DNA of 64,000 nucleotides from Eggerthella sinensis. GTDB taxonomy: Bacteria; Actinomycetota; Coriobacteriia; Coriobacteriales; Eggerthellaceae. Positions 35,601 to 43,509 of the stretch are shown piece by piece (position 1 is the first letter of the stretch; each line of letters begins with the position of its first letter). Under the pieces are notes generated by a model. It was not told the DNA's origin and searched no databases. It saw only the letters and a list, made by a program, of their open reading frames with translations. The position numbers and the translations under genes are program-made. The stretch is from positions 1 to 64,000 of the forward strand of contig NZ_PPTT01000020.1 in assembly GCF_003339815.1 (NCBI RefSeq). The letters run 5' to 3'.

Positions 35601-36156
35601 GGGATCGCGCCAGCCGGTGTACTTCCACTCGGAGCACCGTCAGCTGCCATGGTGCCGCGAGCTGTGGCCCAGCCCGCGCGTTGAAATCAACCCGAACGAC
35701 GCCGCTCGCATGGGGTTGGAACAGGGCCAATGGGTGTGGATTCGCACGCCGTGGGGTGCGGTCCGCGAAGTGGTGGACCTGTACTACGGCATCAAGGAAG
35801 GCACCATCAACGCGAACCATGCCTGGTGGTACCCCGAGGTGGACACCGCGTCGCACGCCTTCGAGCTGGTCAACATCAACTGCACCATGGACAAGTACGC
35901 GCAGTGCTGGATCTGCGGCGCTTCGCAGCTGCGCGGCGCGCCGGCGCTCATCTACCCCGCGACGGCCGAGAACAGCCCGTTCGGCAACCCGGTTCCGTGC
36001 GACCCGCAGGGCAACCCGGTTATCACGAACGCGAACGACCCGCGTTTGAAGGAGTGGCTGTCGAACGATCCGCGCCTCGAGGACTCGAAGGTGGAGCTCA
36101 CCTTCGCCAACCTGTCCGCGACGGGGCTGAACCACGCGACCGTGGTCAAGGCATAG
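32641..36156 (+). CDS. Large TAT-exported molybdopterin oxidoreductase
   Basis: 1171 residues, far longer than DmsA. The TAT signal is LTRRSFLKASAIAGA with cleavage after ALA near 35. An N-terminal [4Fe-4S] site is built from cysteines among 51, 52, 55, 58, 60 and 87/88. C183 in YEICKGPRHFGG is a candidate molybdenum ligand. Long insertions occur near 290-440 and 800-1000. The length and operon resemble Eggerthellaceae catechol dehydroxylases, but a tetrathionate/arsenate-type or other reductase is not excluded. DmsB- and DmsC-like subunits follow. ATG at 32641 follows GAGGAGG. Confidence 0.9.
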   Translation: MAKLSLTRRSFLKASAIAGAACTLGFAAAPSTALAEGEDASAGEIKRIRSCCRACGKCECGVWVTVQDNKVIKVEGDESNAHSRGHCCAKSQSSMLALYHPDRLRYCMKRTNPKGEDDPGWVRVSLGEAFDEAGAKFKEIVEKYGGEANFAMGGTSRVWAQPPYGTLKSIFPTPNAHLAYEICKGPRHFGGILTDEIGSPWMEVEQGPLVYVQWGTAAEYSNYDSTNRTVVDCSQRAYKHILVDPRMTPLGKEADLWLPLRVGTDLCLALGWLKWIVDNEAYDDLFVRRWTNAPFLWNPEEGGRTEKGWFLEMNGGIDMESRILTEADLDPEWVNQYWDYEGRYQRFICWDENNNKPTYWDSEECQWEGEKHKIPTTGTWIEHPYKPIIADAWLPDPSHFADPADPQYDAYWNEGNEGGAKSNPAGLPKNPALFPGGVEIKLKDGSTIKADTVWEAFSDSLEQYTLDYVSEVTEVPADKIEESVRIYATRLNPLHGNGGIHYQLAPDQTGHAVQNTRALQIIACITGNSDEPAGNRGSSKAEVDGCAGRANMLVTDYGDQAHDWGVGVGTMELGNTPRNLSIDEQVPLIQQFVQYLIDEKSPLAARYGNKVPTDEEARFIAERKGGAYKPNTAWPPLKTSYESNAKQISADRFPLLRYWNRWADSAAIWDSINGIDTPYQIHGGVCMSGDFMNESNLLEAWEALTRLDFWVDFNLWSCPNNGCADIVFPVLHWLEVNTGRVSQGAGGIFGAGQRCVEPMGDCIFDPVAVICLYKAMGVVWNNRDPEYDEWNNLDYNEFVQMGGSVGYEEQEYRVLKDATDWWKTEEFPEGPDFPQYAAKFQEEGWFDCRTWHPERWGTYRRWEMGYRRQQGGYNLYAAVDEKCAFMTPTAKVEIWSTICETYIPDGAATFASTNVVDPNVPDIDKFPHWVEPKNSKVANPEYYDAALVDQIKTTDAYINDNYRGDHLVEDYKAALTQYPDNAFTMTTGSRQPVYFHSEHRQLPWCRELWPSPRVEINPNDAARMGLEQGQWVWIRTPWGAVREVVDLYYGIKEGTINANHAWWYPEVDTASHAFELVNINCTMDKYAQCWICGASQLRGAPALIYPATAENSPFGNPVPCDPQGNPVITNANDPRLKEWLSNDPRLEDSKVELTFANLSATGLNHATVVKA

Positions 36157-36169
36157 AAAGGAGGTTTAC

Positions 36170-36829
36170 ATGGCGAACTACGCGATTATCACCGACCTCA
36201 ACCGCTGTACGGGATGCCTTGCCTGCACCGTTGCGTGCAAGGCCATCAACGGCGTGGACGTGGGCTCGTTTTGGATCAAGACGCTGCGCATCGGGCCGCA
36301 CCCCATCGAGGGCGGGTCGGGCACGTTTCCCGACGTGGAGATGTACTTCCTGCCCGTGCAGTGCCAGCACTGCGAGAACCCCGAGTGCGTGAAGGTATGC
36401 CCGACGGAGGCTTCGCATGTGCGCGAGGACGGCACCGTGCAAATTGACAAGTCGAAGTGCATCGGCTGCCAGTTCTGCGCGATGGCATGTCCGTACGGCG
36501 TGCGCTATCTGAACGAGGAGGAGCGCGTCGTGGAGAAATGCACGCTGTGCGAGCAGCGCATTTCCCAGGGCGAGCTGCCTCAGTGCGTAGCGCAGTGCGG
36601 TGCACGCGCCCGCTACTTCGGCGACCTCGACAAGGGCGTCGACTCGTTCGAGGCTCCCGCGCATCCCGACAGCCCCGGCTGCCAGTACGACGAGATGACC
36701 CAGACGCGCGTGAAGCTGAAGGACTACGTGGAGCCCTACACCGAAAACGATATCCATCATCTCACGAATGCGGGTAACGAGCCCAAGCTCATGTACCTCA
36801 TGCGCGAGGGCCGAAAGTGGAGGGAGTAG
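36170..36829 (+). CDS. DmsB-like four-cluster Fe-S subunit
   Basis: 219 residues. Four cysteine groups: CTGCLACTVAC, CQHCENPECVKVCPTEA, CIGCQFCAMACPYG and CTLCEQR...CVAQCGA. No signal peptide; it should travel with the TAT-bearing catalytic subunit. It is 13 bases downstream of that gene and three bases upstream of the membrane anchor. The C-terminal 50 residues are a polar extension. Confidence 0.93.
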   Translation: MANYAIITDLNRCTGCLACTVACKAINGVDVGSFWIKTLRIGPHPIEGGSGTFPDVEMYFLPVQCQHCENPECVKVCPTEASHVREDGTVQIDKSKCIGCQFCAMACPYGVRYLNEEERVVEKCTLCEQRISQGELPQCVAQCGARARYFGDLDKGVDSFEAPAHPDSPGCQYDEMTQTRVKLKDYVEPYTENDIHHLTNAGNEPKLMYLMREGRKWRE

Positions 36830-36832
36830 CAC

Positions 36833-37729
36833 ATGGAATTGCAATGGCCCCTTATTCTCTTCACCTTCTTCCTGTGCCTGGCGGGCGGCATTCTGCTTGC
36901 GCAGGGCGTGCTGACGTGCGCGGGCAAGGGCAAGAAGATGCAGCTCGTGTCGCTGATAGCCGCCGCTATCGCGCTGGTGGTGGGCGGCATCGCGGTGTTC
37001 TTGCACCTGCAGCATTGGGAGCGCATCTTCAACGGCTTCGGGCATATCACTTCGGGCATCACGCTCGAGTTCGTGGGATGCATCGTGTTCGCGGTGGTGC
37101 TGGTGCTGTACTTCCTCATGATGCGCCGCTCCGAGGACGGCATGGCGCCGAAGTGGTGCGGCATCCTGGCCATCGTCGTGGGCGCGGCGCTGCCCATCGT
37201 GACGGGCATGAGCTACCTCATGCCGTCGCTGCCCGTGTGGAACACGCCGCTGCTGCCGGTGTACTACCTGTGCAACACCGTGCTGATGGGCGGTCTGTCC
37301 GCGCTGGTGATTGCGGGCGCAACCGGTGCCGACGACGTGAAAGGCCTGGCCATCAAGCTGGTGGTGGCCGGCGGCATCGCGCAGCTCGTGGTGGTGGCTG
37401 CGTACGCGGTGGCCATCTCGTCGATGGGCGGGTTGTACAGCGATGTGACGTACTACTTCGATCCGACGCTGCCCGACGTGGGCATGGTGGATACCGACGC
37501 CGTGGTGGGCAGCTTGTTCACCGGCAGCCAAGCGCTCGCGTTTTGGCTGGGTGCCGTGATCTTGGGATCGGTGGTGCCGGTGGTGCTGGGCATCGTGGCG
37601 CGCACGGTGAGCGACGTGAAGAAGCTTGCCGCCTACGCCGCCGCCGGACTGGTGTGCGCGGTGATCGGCGGACTGTGCTGGCGCTCCATCCTGTACGTGG
37701 TGGCGGTGAGCGTCTTCGCCCTGTACTAG
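36833..37729 (+). CDS. DmsC-like quinol-oxidising membrane anchor
   Basis: 298 residues with eight hydrophobic helices. It starts MELQWPLILFTFFLCLAGGILLAQG, as DmsC proteins do, and has HLQHWERIFNGFGHITSGITLE between early helices, a typical quinol-side loop. It would take electrons from menaquinol and pass them to the Fe-S subunit. Completes a DmsABC-type enzyme with the two genes before it. Confidence 0.88.
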   Translation: MELQWPLILFTFFLCLAGGILLAQGVLTCAGKGKKMQLVSLIAAAIALVVGGIAVFLHLQHWERIFNGFGHITSGITLEFVGCIVFAVVLVLYFLMMRRSEDGMAPKWCGILAIVVGAALPIVTGMSYLMPSLPVWNTPLLPVYYLCNTVLMGGLSALVIAGATGADDVKGLAIKLVVAGGIAQLVVVAAYAVAISSMGGLYSDVTYYFDPTLPDVGMVDTDAVVGSLFTGSQALAFWLGAVILGSVVPVVLGIVARTVSDVKKLAAYAAAGLVCAVIGGLCWRSILYVVAVSVFALY

Positions 37730-37931
37730 CGCGATGAAGGTGTGATGCGGTGTTCGGAGGCGTTCTGGTCGGCGCTTCCGAGCACCTGAAAATTCGTGAT
37801 GGACGGGGCTTCGCCGTCCGATTTCGCCCCGCTGTTCGCAACGACGTGGCGAAGCCCGGTCATCCACGCATTTTCGGAAGCCCTGCGAGGGGTGCGGGAC
37901 ATGAGGCGGTATCGAGCGAAGAGGAGAGAGC

Positions 37932-38552
37932 ATGAACGTGTCGAGACGATCGCTGGTCATCGGCGTGGGCAGCACGGCGGCGTTGCTGGGTATGGGGGCG
38001 CTGCGCTACGCGGGGCACACCCCGCTCGTGCGGCCGCCGGGAGGGCAGGACGAGGCGCACCTCGTGTCGGCGTGCATCCGTTGCGAGAAGTGCTACGAGG
38101 TGTGTCCGCGCAAGGTGATCGTGCCGGCGCATATCGAGGATGGGCTGCTGGGCATGCGCTCGCCGGCGCTCGACTTCGACGCGAACTTCTGCGATTACTG
38201 CGCCGACGAGAACGGCGGCGAGCCGCTGTGCGTGAAGGTGTGTCCCACCGAAGCGCTGCAGCTGCCGCCCGGTGCGACGGCCGAGACGACGTTGCTGGGC
38301 GTGGCCGTGATCGATGAGTCGCAGTGCCTGGCGTTTCGCGACACGGGGTGCCGGTACTGCTACGACGCGTGCCCGTACGAGGCCATCGAGCTCACGGGCG
38401 AATCGAGCAACCCGCGCGTGGCCGTGCTGCCCGAGAAGTGCAACGGCTGCGGCGCGTGCGAGAGCGTGTGCGTGTCGCTGAAGGCGGGCTCCATCGCGTC
38501 CGGCGCCACTGCGCGCGCCATTGTGGTCAAGCCGATCGAGTCGGCGGAGTAG
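37932..38552 (+). CDS. NapG/MauM-like periplasmic ferredoxin
   Basis: 206 residues. A TAT-like signal (SRRSLVIGVGSTAALLGMGALRYAG) precedes four cysteine groups: CIRCEKCYEVCPRK, CDYC...CVKVCPTEA, CRYCYDACPYEA and CNGCGACESVCV. NapG proteins carry electrons from a NapH quinol oxidase to a periplasmic reductase. The gene follows the DmsABC-like set after a 200-base gap with a small hairpin (37801-37819) and starts a second gene block with NapH-like and multi-cluster proteins. Start ATG at 37932 follows GAGGAGAG. Confidence 0.88.
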   Translation: MNVSRRSLVIGVGSTAALLGMGALRYAGHTPLVRPPGGQDEAHLVSACIRCEKCYEVCPRKVIVPAHIEDGLLGMRSPALDFDANFCDYCADENGGEPLCVKVCPTEALQLPPGATAETTLLGVAVIDESQCLAFRDTGCRYCYDACPYEAIELTGESSNPRVAVLPEKCNGCGACESVCVSLKAGSIASGATARAIVVKPIESAE

Positions 38553-38561
38553 GGGGCTGTG

Positions 38562-39551
38562 ATGAAAACCAAGAACCTGCGCACGGCGATTGCGGTTGCG
38601 GCGTTCGCCGTGCTGTCCATCGGATTGGTGGCGGGCATCGGCTTCGGCACGATGTCGGGCTTCGGGTGGGAGACCATCTCGGCCCTGTGCCCGCTCGGCG
38701 CGCTCACCACGATGATTGCGGCGAAGACGGTGGTGCCGCGCGCCGTGGTGTCGCTCGTGGTGATGGGCCTGTTGGTGCTCGTGGTGGGCCGCGCGTTTTG
38801 CGGGTGGCTGTGCCCCGTGCCGGTGCTCGAGCGCGCCCGCGCGTTCTTCCGTTCGCCGAAGAAGCGCAAGGAGCTTGCGCAGGCGAAGCACGACGAGATG
38901 GTGGGAATCGCGAAGAGCGAATTGGGCTGTGCGGGGGAGGCAGGGGACGGCTCTGGCTGCGCCCGGAACTGCGCGACGTGCGCCGAGAAACGCACGAAGC
39001 TCGATTCGCGCCACTACGTGCTGGGCGGCGCGCTGCTGTCGACGGCCATCTTCGGCTTTCCCGTGTTCTGCCTCGTGTGCCCGGTGGGGCTCACGTTCGC
39101 CACGGTGCTGGTGGTGTGGCGTCTGTTCTCGGCCGGCGATATGACGTGGTCGGTGGTGCTCATCCCGCTGCTGCTGGTGGTGGAGCTCGTGTTTCTGCGG
39201 AAGTGGTGCACGCGCTTCTGCCCGCTGGCGGGGCTCATGAACCTGGCCTCGCGGTTCAGCAAGACGTTCCGGCCCGTCATCGACGAGTCGAAGTGTCTCG
39301 AGACGACGAACGGCACGCCGTGCAGCCGGTGCGCCATCGCGTGCGAGGCCGATATCAACCTGCGGCATCCCGCGTTCGGCGAGCGCACGCTGGCCGATTG
39401 CACCCGGTGCCGCGCCTGCGTGGAAGCGTGCCCGACGCAGGCCGTCAGCATGCCGTTCGTGGCGAAGCGCGGCGTGGCGGGTGCGGTGGACGCGCCGGGT
39501 TCGCCAGTGCCGGTCGTGTTGGCCGACGCCGAAGAGAACACGGCCGAATGA
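38562..39551 (+). CDS. NapH-like membrane ferredoxin
   Basis: 329 residues. Four membrane helices with the NapH/NosR/RdxA cysteine motifs CGWLCPVPVLE and WCTRFCPLAGLMN, then two C-terminal cluster motifs (CSRCAIACEA, CTRCRACVEACPTQA). Between helices two and three is a Cys-rich insert (CAGEAGDGSGCARNCATCAEKR). It likely oxidises menaquinol and hands electrons to the NapG-like protein. A GTG three bases earlier is an alternative start. The stop overlaps the next start (ATGA). Confidence 0.85.
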   Translation: MKTKNLRTAIAVAAFAVLSIGLVAGIGFGTMSGFGWETISALCPLGALTTMIAAKTVVPRAVVSLVVMGLLVLVVGRAFCGWLCPVPVLERARAFFRSPKKRKELAQAKHDEMVGIAKSELGCAGEAGDGSGCARNCATCAEKRTKLDSRHYVLGGALLSTAIFGFPVFCLVCPVGLTFATVLVVWRLFSAGDMTWSVVLIPLLLVVELVFLRKWCTRFCPLAGLMNLASRFSKTFRPVIDESKCLETTNGTPCSRCAIACEADINLRHPAFGERTLADCTRCRACVEACPTQAVSMPFVAKRGVAGAVDAPGSPVPVVLADAEENTAE

Positions 39552-40714
39552 TGGGCGGGCCTGGGGGCAATCGGAGCATCGTGGGCGTGCTCGACGAGGT
39601 GTCGAGCGAGGCCATCGTGGTGCATCAGGAGCGGTGCGCGAAGGTGCGCAACCGCAACGTGTCGTGCTTGAAGTGCGCCGAGGCGTGCACGTCCGGCTGC
39701 ATAGCGCTGGTGGACGGGCAGCTGCGGGTGGATGCGACGAAGTGCGTGGGCTGCGGCACGTGCGCCACCGTGTGCCCGACGTGCGCGCTCGAGGCGCGCG
39801 CGCCGAGCGACGCCGAGCTGCTGCAGGCGAGCTTGGCCGCGCGCCGTGGCGACGACGTGGTTGTGGTGTGCGAACAGCTGCGCCGTGCGGCTGGCGGGTT
39901 GCTCGACGACGGCGGGGTTGCGTGCGTGGTGTGCTTGGGGCGCGTGGAGGAGTCGCTGACGAGCGGGCTTGCGGCCGCGGGCGTACGCCGGGTGCGCTTG
40001 GCGTGCGGCGACTGCGCGCGGTGCGCGCAGGAGCACGGGGCGGTCACGGCGCGTCTGGTGGCGCAGACGTCCAATGCGCTGTTCGCCGCCTGGGGCTGTG
40101 ATGCGCGGGTCGAGGTGGTTGAGGGCGTGCCGGCGTCGGCGCTTGCCGCAGGGGCGTTGCCCGGTGACGCGACACGCGCGCTCGACGCGTACTTCGCCGA
40201 GCCGCGTGGCAACGAGCCGGTTGGGGAGCAGCAGGCGGCAACCGCTTCGAGCTTCCCCGCGCTCGTGCGGGTCATGAAGGACGGCACGCTGCCCCATTTC
40301 GTTCCCGACCGTCGGGAGGCGTTGCTGGACAATCTGGCGCAGCTGGGCGATCCCGTGCAACACGATGTGGCCACGCGGCTGTGGGGTTGCGTGGTGATTG
40401 ACGGCACGACGTGCTCGTCGTGCCGCATGTGCGCAACCTTCTGTCCGACGGGCGCGCTGCGCAAGTTCGATCGCGACGACGGCACCTTCGGCATCGACCA
40501 CTACCCGGGCGAATGCGTGAAGTGCGGCAGTTGCCGCGACGTGTGCCCCGAGCACGCCATCGTGCTGCGCGACAACGTGCGGCCGTCGTACTTGCTGGAA
40601 GGGGTGGTGCATCATTACGCCATGCGTCCCCGACCGGTGGAGTTAGGCGGTGCGCATCAGATAGTGAACACCATGCGCGAGCGCATGAAAGGAAACGACA
40701 TCTTCGAACGGTAA
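39548..40714 (+). CDS. Multi-cluster Fe-S protein, unknown role
   Basis: 388 residues, no signal or membrane helix. The N-terminal part has a ferredoxin pair (CLKCAEACTSGC, CVGCGTCATVCPTCA). The middle (about 105-240) is an alpha/beta domain with repeated short cysteine motifs (VVCEQ, ACVVCLG, RLACGDCARCAQE) resembling the delta subunits that receive electrons from disulfide reductases. The C-terminal part holds a second pair (CSSCRMCATFCPTGA, CVKCGSCRDVCPEHA). It is coupled to the NapH-like gene. It may be a cytoplasmic electron donor to this chain; the role is inferred. Confidence 0.8.
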   Translation: MMGGPGGNRSIVGVLDEVSSEAIVVHQERCAKVRNRNVSCLKCAEACTSGCIALVDGQLRVDATKCVGCGTCATVCPTCALEARAPSDAELLQASLAARRGDDVVVVCEQLRRAAGGLLDDGGVACVVCLGRVEESLTSGLAAAGVRRVRLACGDCARCAQEHGAVTARLVAQTSNALFAAWGCDARVEVVEGVPASALAAGALPGDATRALDAYFAEPRGNEPVGEQQAATASSFPALVRVMKDGTLPHFVPDRREALLDNLAQLGDPVQHDVATRLWGCVVIDGTTCSSCRMCATFCPTGALRKFDRDDGTFGIDHYPGECVKCGSCRDVCPEHAIVLRDNVRPSYLLEGVVHHYAMRPRPVELGGAHQIVNTMRERMKGNDIFER

Positions 40715-40759
40715 ACGCTTCCACCCTCTTCGCTCGGGAGCGTTGTGCCACGTGGTTGA

Positions 40760-40797
40760 GCCCTCTGCCGGACCCCCTCCCGGCAGAGGGCTTCTTT
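40760..40797 (+). terminator. Terminator of the molybdoenzyme/Nap-like operon
   Basis: Perfect 12-base stem GCCCTCTGCCGG/CCGGCAGAGGGC, eight-base loop, then TTCTTT. Confidence 0.88.
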
Positions 40798-40843
40798 GCA
40801 TGGGGGGGTGCGTTGGGCGCTCGGCGTTGGAGCGCGCGAGCTT

Positions 40844-42325
40844 CTACCAGTGGCACACCACGACGTCGCCGCCTTGGATGATGCCGAAGAGGTCGGCCGC
40901 CGCGCCAACGGGCAGGTTCACGCAGCCGTGGCTGCCGAAGCCTTGCTGGTAGCGCGCGCCGCCGAACGCGTACTGCCAATCGGCGTCGTGCATGCCGATG
41001 ACGTTGCCGACGAACGGCATCCAGTAGCGCACGGTGGATTCGTACTTCGAGCCGTCGAGGTTCGTGCCCTTGAGCACCGAGGGGCTGGCCTTCTGATTGA
41101 GCCAGTACACGCCCGGCGGGGTGTTGTGCACGCCGTTCGGCGTGCCGGTGACGCAGGCGGATTCCCAGATGAGCGCACCGGCTTCGTCGTAGAAGCGGAC
41201 GTACTGCTCCGACAGGTCGATGTCGCAGTAGCGCGCGCCCCAATCTTGCGCGCCGGCGCCGTTGTAGGCGCTGCCCGTCGTTTGGCAGGGGATGTCCACC
41301 GCGCCGGTCGTGCCGTTCGCCACGCCGTCCTTCACCAGCGTGCGCAGCGCTTCGCCGTCGGTCAGCCATCCGTAGGGGCCGCCGGAGACGGTGACTTGCT
41401 TGCCGTCGGGGCGCGTGTACGTGCGCTCGGTGCCCACCGTGTCGCACGCGGCTTCCAGCTCGTCGAGCCACGCGTCGAGCGCGCCCTCGTCGAGGCTGGG
41501 CGTGAGCTCTTCGTCGAAGTGGACCCACGAAGAGACGAGTGAGGGGTTGACCTCGGCCGCCACGTCGCCGCCCATTATGAGCTGCATGTCGGCTTTGACG
41601 AACTGGTTGGCCGCTTCGGCGGCGCTCTGCAGCTTCGGGTCGGTGGAGCGCACGGCGGGCTGCTGCAGCACGTCGGCGGTGAGCTTGACGGTGGGCTGCA
41701 GGGAGGCGATGCCGGTGGCGATGGCCTTGGCAACCGCGTCGGCGTCGAGCGCGGTGCCCGTGGATTCCTTCTGCACGGCGAACGCGTCGGCCTGCTCGTC
41801 GAAGGCGACCGCGGCGTCGGTGGGCGGGGTGGCCGCGGCGTTGAACTCGTAGACGGCCGCCTGCACGGCGCTGCCGAGGCCGCTGCCGGCCGACGAGGCG
41901 GTCAGGCTGTCGGTTTCGTCGTGCTGCTTCGTGATTTCGAGGGGCCAGAGCCAGGGGTTCGTGTTCGAGAGCGCGGCCTGCGCGATGCGCTCGCCGTCGA
42001 GGGAAACGCCGGCGTCCTTCGCCGAGAGCTTCAGCGTGAAGCCCTGTCCCGTGACGGCCACCGCGTAATCGTTCAGGGCGCCGTCGAGGGTCGCCTGCAC
42101 GTCGGAAGGCGTTTTCAGCGAGATGTCGTGGGTTCCCAGCGTGGTGTTCGGCATGAAGTGGCCGGTGAAGAAGATGCCGCCTGCAACGTAGGCGATGACG
42201 AGCAATCCAACGAGAACGCCCACGATGATGCCGATGATTTTGGGTGCCGAATGTCGGCGGCGGGGGCTCTCTTCAGGGAAGCTGGCGTGTGCGGGCGTCG
42301 CGTCTGCGTGTGAGGTGTGGTTCAT
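40844..42325 (-). CDS. L,D-transpeptidase (YkuD family)
   Basis: 493 residues. A short cytoplasmic start and one membrane helix (about 30-52) are followed by peptidoglycan-binding-4-like repeats (about 75-320) and a C-terminal YkuD catalytic domain with H466-G-C468 in GSHGCVNLP and a conserved H in GMHDADW. These enzymes make 3-3 peptide crosslinks or attach proteins to the wall outside the membrane. It stands alone behind the Fe-S gene block and shows no operon partner. Confidence 0.9.
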   Translation of the reverse strand: MNHTSHADATPAHASFPEESPRRRHSAPKIIGIIVGVLVGLLVIAYVAGGIFFTGHFMPNTTLGTHDISLKTPSDVQATLDGALNDYAVAVTGQGFTLKLSAKDAGVSLDGERIAQAALSNTNPWLWPLEITKQHDETDSLTASSAGSGLGSAVQAAVYEFNAAATPPTDAAVAFDEQADAFAVQKESTGTALDADAVAKAIATGIASLQPTVKLTADVLQQPAVRSTDPKLQSAAEAANQFVKADMQLIMGGDVAAEVNPSLVSSWVHFDEELTPSLDEGALDAWLDELEAACDTVGTERTYTRPDGKQVTVSGGPYGWLTDGEALRTLVKDGVANGTTGAVDIPCQTTGSAYNGAGAQDWGARYCDIDLSEQYVRFYDEAGALIWESACVTGTPNGVHNTPPGVYWLNQKASPSVLKGTNLDGSKYESTVRYWMPFVGNVIGMHDADWQYAFGGARYQQGFGSHGCVNLPVGAAADLFGIIQGGDVVVCHW

Positions 42326-42459
42326 AAGGCGTCCTGGCTGGGTGGCGAATGTGCGTTGCTCCTGTTGAGCGCTCCGTCCATTCTAAAGGAAACCGCCGCC
42401 CGACGATAGCACGACTTCCCACGTTGCAACCAATCGGTGAATGGTCGAAGCAACTTCGG

Positions 42460-42475
42460 TGTTTCACGTGAAACA
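42460..42475. other. parS site 3 (ParB binding)
   Basis: Perfect TGTTTCACGTGAAACA, ten bases from the stop of the EamA transporter gene and about 30 kb from the first pair. Confidence 0.93.
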
Positions 42476-42485
42476 CCGGGGGCGG

Positions 42486-43460
42486 CTACCCTTCGCGTGC
42501 GGGTTCTTCTTCCCGGTCTTCAGTCGGATTGCCCTGCGCTTCTGCAAGCGCGGCCGTGCGCTTCTCCGCGCGGAGCGGGAGGTACTCGCTGATGACGATG
42601 CCGGCGAAGATGAGGGCGAACCCGGCGAACAGGGGACCCGTGAGGATTTCGCCCAGGAACAGCACCGAGAACGTCACGCCGAACACCGACTCGGTGGCCA
42701 GGAACAGCGATGCGGGCGCGGGGTCGACGTGCGCGACGGCGAAATTCTGCAGCAGCAACGCAATGCAGGAGGCGAACACGGCCAGGTACCCGAGACTCAT
42801 CCAGGTGTCGAGGCCGAGCGTGGCGAAGGCGGGCATGGGCTCGAAGGCGAACCCGGCGCCGAAGCCGAGCACGCCGGCAACCAAAAACTGCACGACGGTG
42901 AGCAGCGTCATGTCGCGGCCGCGTGCGTATTTCGCCGTGTACAGCACGTGCAGGCTGAGAAAGAACGCCGACAGCAGCGTGATCAGGTCGCCGAAGCGCA
43001 GCGAGAAGCCCGCAAGCCCCGCGAACGACACGCAGCCCACGCCCCCGACGCACACGAGCGCCGCCGCGATGTTGAAGCGCGTCGGGCGCGGCCCGCGCAG
43101 CGCCCATCCCAGGAACGGGATGATCACGCAGTACAGCGAGGTGAGAAACGCGCTGTTCGAGGCCGTGGTGTCGGTGAGGCCGGTCGAGTTCGTCCAGTAG
43201 GACAGAAACAGGAACACGCCCAGGATGGCGCCCTTTTTGAGGTGGTCGAAGTCGAGCGACTTCCGAAACCGCGGCAGCATGACGATGCCCAGGATGATGC
43301 CCGCCGCCGTGAAGCGCACGCCCACGAGCCACGCGGGCGGGAATTCGTCCACCGTGGACTTGATGACGACGGTGCCCAACCCCCAGATGGCGGCCGCCAC
43401 CAGGAGGAAGGCCTTGTACATCCAGAGGGAGCGCGTGCTATGTTGTACGAGGTGAGCCAT
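42486..43460 (-). CDS. EamA-family (drug/metabolite) transporter
   Basis: 324 residues, ten helices in two EamA repeats; the second has the family pattern (LGYLAVFASCIALLLQNFAVAHVDPAPASLFLATESVFGVTFSVLFLGE). A short Arg/Glu tail ends it. Substrate unknown. The start at 43460 is favoured because a good promoter ends eight bases before it and no ribosome site is present, suggesting a leaderless mRNA; a later ATG at 43421 also lacks one. Confidence 0.88.
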   Translation of the reverse strand: MAHLVQHSTRSLWMYKAFLLVAAAIWGLGTVVIKSTVDEFPPAWLVGVRFTAAGIILGIVMLPRFRKSLDFDHLKKGAILGVFLFLSYWTNSTGLTDTTASNSAFLTSLYCVIIPFLGWALRGPRPTRFNIAAALVCVGGVGCVSFAGLAGFSLRFGDLITLLSAFFLSLHVLYTAKYARGRDMTLLTVVQFLVAGVLGFGAGFAFEPMPAFATLGLDTWMSLGYLAVFASCIALLLQNFAVAHVDPAPASLFLATESVFGVTFSVLFLGEILTGPLFAGFALIFAGIVISEYLPLRAEKRTAALAEAQGNPTEDREEEPAREG

Positions 43461-43468
43461 AGCGCTGC

Positions 43469-43495
43469 ATCATAGCACGTGCGCGCCCCGTTCAA
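43469..43495 (-). promoter_or_regulatory. Promoter of the EamA gene, leaderless type
   Basis: On the minus strand TTGAAC, 15 bases, then TATGAT; the start codon begins nine bases after the -10. Confidence 0.5.
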
Positions 43496-43509
43496 GCGCA
43501 CGATGCCGT

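Noticed and set aside
32641-36156. Calling the 1171-residue enzyme a dopamine or catechin dehydroxylase
   Set aside because: Family resemblance only; no alignment available to support a specific substrate.
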